Shown in pieces: positions 44,100 to 46,435 of a stretch of DNA of 46,435 nt. Source of the DNA: an uncultured Spartobacteria bacterium. Its GTDB lineage: Bacteria > Verrucomicrobiota > Verrucomicrobiia > Chthoniobacterales > Chthoniobacteraceae. The translations under genes and the position numbers were made by a program. Position 1 is the stretch's first letter. Every line of letters starts with the position of its first letter. Location of the stretch: NCBI GenBank assembly GCA_903882875.1, contig CAIRYQ010000125.1:1-46435 (forward strand), written 5' to 3'. The notes beneath the pieces are model-generated. The model made no database searches and had not been told where the DNA came from. It was given only the letters and a program-made list of their open reading frames with translations.

Positions 44100-45164
44100 C
44101 TACGCCAGACACGCGTCGAGCGCCGCGAGCAGCTCGCGCATCGTCGCCGGCGTCTCGTCGCCCATGTTGGAAAGGCGGAAGGTCTTCCCCTTCAGCTTGC
44201 CGTAGCCGCCGTCAATGATGAACCCGCGCTCCTTCGCCTTCTTCGCCAGCTCCGCGACATCAATGCCCTTGTTGTTCGCGATACACGTCAGCGACTTCGA
44301 GCGGAAGCCCTCCGGCGCGAAGAAATCCAGCCCCTGCTTGCGCACCCACTCATGCACGATCGCGTTGTTCTCCGCGTGCCGCGCGTGGCGCTTGGCAACG
44401 CCTTCGGTGAAAATGTCCTCGAGCTTCGATTCCAGTGCGTAGATGTGGCTGATGCTCGGCGTGCTCGGCGTCATGTCCTCGAGCTGGTTCTTCGCGAACT
44501 CTGCGAAATCAAAATAGTAGCCGCTGCCCTTCACCGTCGCCGCCTTGTCCATCGCCTTTTTGCTTGCGGAGAAAAGCGCGAGCCCCGGCGGCATCGCGAG
44601 CGCCTTCTGCGATCCCGTGAGCAGCACATCAATCCCCAGCGCATCCATCGGGATCGGCACCACGCTGAACGACGACACCGTGTCCACGATCAGGCACACG
44701 TCCGGGAACTCCCGCATCACCGCCGCGATCTCCTCGATGTTCGACATCACGCCCGTCGAGGTCTCGTTGTGAATCAGCGTCACCGCATCGAATCCGCCCG
44801 CCTTCAGCGCCTCGCGGATTTGCTCGCCGCGCACCGGCTGCCCCCATTCCACCTGGAGCGCCACCGCCTCCTTGCCGCACTTCTTCGACACATCGAACCA
44901 CTTGTCCGAAAATGCCCCGCACATGCAGTTCAGCACCTTGCCCGTGCCCACGAGATTGCGCACCGCGCCCTCCATCACGCCCCACGCGCTCGACGTGGAG
45001 AGGAACACCGGCTGCGTCGTGCCGAAGAGTTCCTTCAGCCGCGGCTGGATTCCGCCGTAGAGTTTTTTGAAGTCACCGCTGCGGTGCCCGATCATCGGCC
45101 GGCACATGGCGCGGAAGGTTTTTTCGGAGACCTCGACGGGACCTGGGATGAAAAGTTTCGGCAT
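44100..45164 (-). CDS. Class V PLP-dependent aminotransferase (alanine-glyoxylate/serine-pyruvate type)
   Basis: 354 residues, complete. It begins KLFIPGPVEVSEKTFRAM and MIGHRSGDF, the standard N-terminal substrate/PLP-phosphate region of this family. The PLP pocket is visible: HNETSTGVM (134-140), D161 in LIVDTVSSFS, and LLTGSQKALAMPPG with K187 as Schiff-base lysine. The C-terminal NMGDETPATMRELLAAL is the usual closing block. Relatives act in glyoxylate/serine metabolism, in 2-aminoethylphosphonate use, or as an alternative phosphoserine aminotransferase next to serA; no such neighbour is in view, so the substrate is open. Cytoplasmic, apparently monocistronic. Confidence 0.92.
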   Translation of the reverse strand: MPKLFIPGPVEVSEKTFRAMCRPMIGHRSGDFKKLYGGIQPRLKELFGTTQPVFLSTSSAWGVMEGAVRNLVGTGKVLNCMCGAFSDKWFDVSKKCGKEAVALQVEWGQPVRGEQIREALKAGGFDAVTLIHNETSTGVMSNIEEIAAVMREFPDVCLIVDTVSSFSVVPIPMDALGIDVLLTGSQKALAMPPGLALFSASKKAMDKAATVKGSGYYFDFAEFAKNQLEDMTPSTPSISHIYALESKLEDIFTEGVAKRHARHAENNAIVHEWVRKQGLDFFAPEGFRSKSLTCIANNKGIDVAELAKKAKERGFIIDGGYGKLKGKTFRLSNMGDETPATMRELLAALDACLA

Positions 45165-45325
45165 GGTGTGGATGAATGTTGGAGTCGTTGTTTGATCCCG
45201 AGGGAGCGGCGGAGATACGTGGAAAATGGCGCGTGGGAAACAGAAAATTCCGCCTGTCGGTCAACGGCATCTGCTCCGGAAAGGATTCAGATTGGCTCAC
45301 TCGCCCCTTGGCCCTTTCATAGAAA

Positions 45326-46315
45326 TTAGGCGTGATTTGGTGATACGGAATACGCGACGAAAGATGGCGAGGCGTTCGGCTTTTCTTCTTTCTTTATGCG
45401 CTCCTGTTCTGTGTCGCAAAAACTACGAACCTCACGTGCAATCTCCGTGGGTGAACGTCCGTTTGTAGCGAGGTATCCGACAGCCTCGCGCCATGAAAGA
45501 AGGCGCGTTACCTCCTCGAATGTTGCCTGGGCGGCTTGGAGTTTTTGAGCGGCGTCCTCGCGATCCGATTTTGTAACCCATCTCAAAAATCCGGGACGAC
45601 GGCCGGAATAGATGTTCACACGGTTGGTCTCGAAAACCACTGCCGGGGTAACTCTAATGTCGCTAGACATGCAACCGAGATTCTGTGCCTGCGCTAAAAT
45701 GCCAGAAATGCTTTCGAGGGAAGCAACGTTCCGTAGCTCGGGCGCAAGGTAGGACTCAACCTTCTCCTCAATGGTGTTCTTAAATACCGCTGAAGCTACG
45801 GCCTTTAGGTTGTCTTCCTGCTTGTCGACGCAGGCTTTCACTGAATCGGTATCGCCAAGCGCGAGCAAGCTCCCAAGCTCAATGGATAGCGCTAGAAAAT
45901 ACTTGCGGGAATAAAACTGAATCAGTGAGAAGTTGTCCCCGCTGAACTCCTGACTAAGCGCAAGGCTGCGGAAATAGTGGCCTGCTTTACGTGCTGACTC
46001 TATTGCTTTGTTGTAGTCGTAAGTGCGCTTCGTAATTTCTTTCGCACGGTCCGCAGATTCCAAGTAATTCACGCCAGCATCCAATTCCGCTTCAATTGGC
46101 AGTTCCATTTTGCGGCCGAGCTTCTTGATTTCTTTTTTGAGTTGATCGTGCCGCTTCTTCAAGTAGAGTAATCCTCCCGCGATTACTGCGACTTGGACAG
46201 CGCCAAGGCCAAGGCCAATCATGCTTAAATTCTTGAGGCCGATGAGTCCTGTCGAAATCCCCGCCTGAACAGTGTCAATGTGGTTGATGTGGGTATCTAG
46301 TGCAACGTAACACAT
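45326..46315 (-). CDS. Membrane-anchored protein of unknown function, lower GC
   Basis: 329 residues, not recognised. One transmembrane helix near the N-terminus (about 32-51, MIGLGLGAVQVAVIAGGLLY) is followed by a basic coiled-coil-like segment (KKRHDQLKKEIKKLGRKM) and a long, mostly helical body, ending in a polar tail. The body has no visible enzymatic motif. Its codon use and base composition are closer to 50% GC than those of the surrounding genes, and its start is only 7 bp from an IS630-type transposase end, both suggesting acquired DNA. It may be part of an unseen accessory island continuing past the window. Confidence 0.7.
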   Translation of the reverse strand: MCYVALDTHINHIDTVQAGISTGLIGLKNLSMIGLGLGAVQVAVIAGGLLYLKKRHDQLKKEIKKLGRKMELPIEAELDAGVNYLESADRAKEITKRTYDYNKAIESARKAGHYFRSLALSQEFSGDNFSLIQFYSRKYFLALSIELGSLLALGDTDSVKACVDKQEDNLKAVASAVFKNTIEEKVESYLAPELRNVASLESISGILAQAQNLGCMSSDIRVTPAVVFETNRVNIYSGRRPGFLRWVTKSDREDAAQKLQAAQATFEEVTRLLSWREAVGYLATNGRSPTEIAREVRSFCDTEQERIKKEEKPNASPSFVAYSVSPNHA

Positions 46316-46322
46316 GAATCAG

Positions 46323-46435
46323 CTACGGTTTGATTCTTTGTTTGGGATTGGAGTAAGTCCATTTGATTGGGGTTGCCGTTTTATTGTATTGGCGGATGTA
46401 GCGCATGAGCTTGGAGCGCAGGTCGGCGAGAGAGC
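46323..46435 (-). mobile_element. IS630-family transposase, C-terminal fragment at window edge
   Basis: Minus-strand codons read into TAG at 46323-46325 and give a 36-residue tail: LRSKLMRYIRQYNKTATPIKWTY and a short basic end. The pattern L-x-x-x-(L/I)-x-x-Y-I-x-x-Y-N-x-x-A-x-P-(F/I)-x-W-T-Y is the hallmark C-terminus of IS630/Tc1-mariner-like transposases. The DDE core lies beyond the window, so whether the element is intact is unknown. No terminal inverted repeat could be identified between it and the adjacent gene. Confidence 0.75.

Overview
The window looks like a chromosomal stretch of a high-GC Verrucomicrobiota (or closely related PVC-group) bacterium. The evidence is the density of secreted Planctomycetes/Verrucomicrobia-type proteins: cytochrome-like PSCyt1/PSCyt2 (DUF1549) and PSD1 (DUF1553) proteins, four DUF1501 proteins with Tat-like leaders, pre-peptidase C-terminal (PPC) domain proteins, a WD40 propeller protein carrying a CxxCH site, and sulfatases. 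No rRNA, tRNA or CRISPR array was seen. Family assignments rest on reading motifs in the translations, not on searches.

Layout. 1-177 is the tail of an OmpR-type response regulator. 189-10481 (minus) is a five-gene secretome operon: two tandem DUF1501 genes, a DUF1549/DUF1553 gene, a PPC gene and a WD40/coiled-coil/cytochrome gene. 10676-12827 (minus) is a bufferin-type RiPP metallophore operon: a Cys-rich precursor (bufA), an MNIO/DUF692 enzyme (bufB) and a DUF2063 partner (bufC), with two inverted repeats between bufA and bufB. 13111-14649 is a sulfatase. 14672-16315 is a small accessory island of a VapBC-like toxin-antitoxin pair followed 4 bp later by a lower-GC TIR-like gene. 16415-16618 is the orphan tail of another sulfatase, lying in frame directly behind the stop codon of a small MFS accessory subunit. 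16619-18176 encodes that subunit and its OFA-type MFS transporter.

18369-29481 (plus) is the standout: a 2839-residue single-module polyketide synthase with the order KS-AT-DH-cMT-(structural KR)-ER-KR-ACP-TE. This is the layout of a fungal-style highly reducing iterative PKS plus its own thioesterase. It is followed with almost no spacing by a MacB/LolD-type ATPase, a MacB/FtsX-type permease and a LolA-like periplasmic carrier. The simplest reading is a self-contained pathway that makes a C-methylated, largely reduced acyl product and carries it across the periplasm, perhaps to the outer membrane.

29767-35719 (plus) is a second secretome cluster (DUF1549/1553, DUF1501, PPC). 35901-42708 (minus) is a third: esterase, leucine-rich-repeat protein, PSCyt1-DUF1549-DUF1553, DUF1501 and an NHL propeller protein. 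The two converge on a MITE-like inverted repeat. The right end holds an intergenic region rich in palindromes, an M50-like membrane protein, a class V aminotransferase, a lower-GC membrane-anchored protein of unknown function and, at the edge, the tail of an IS630-type transposase.
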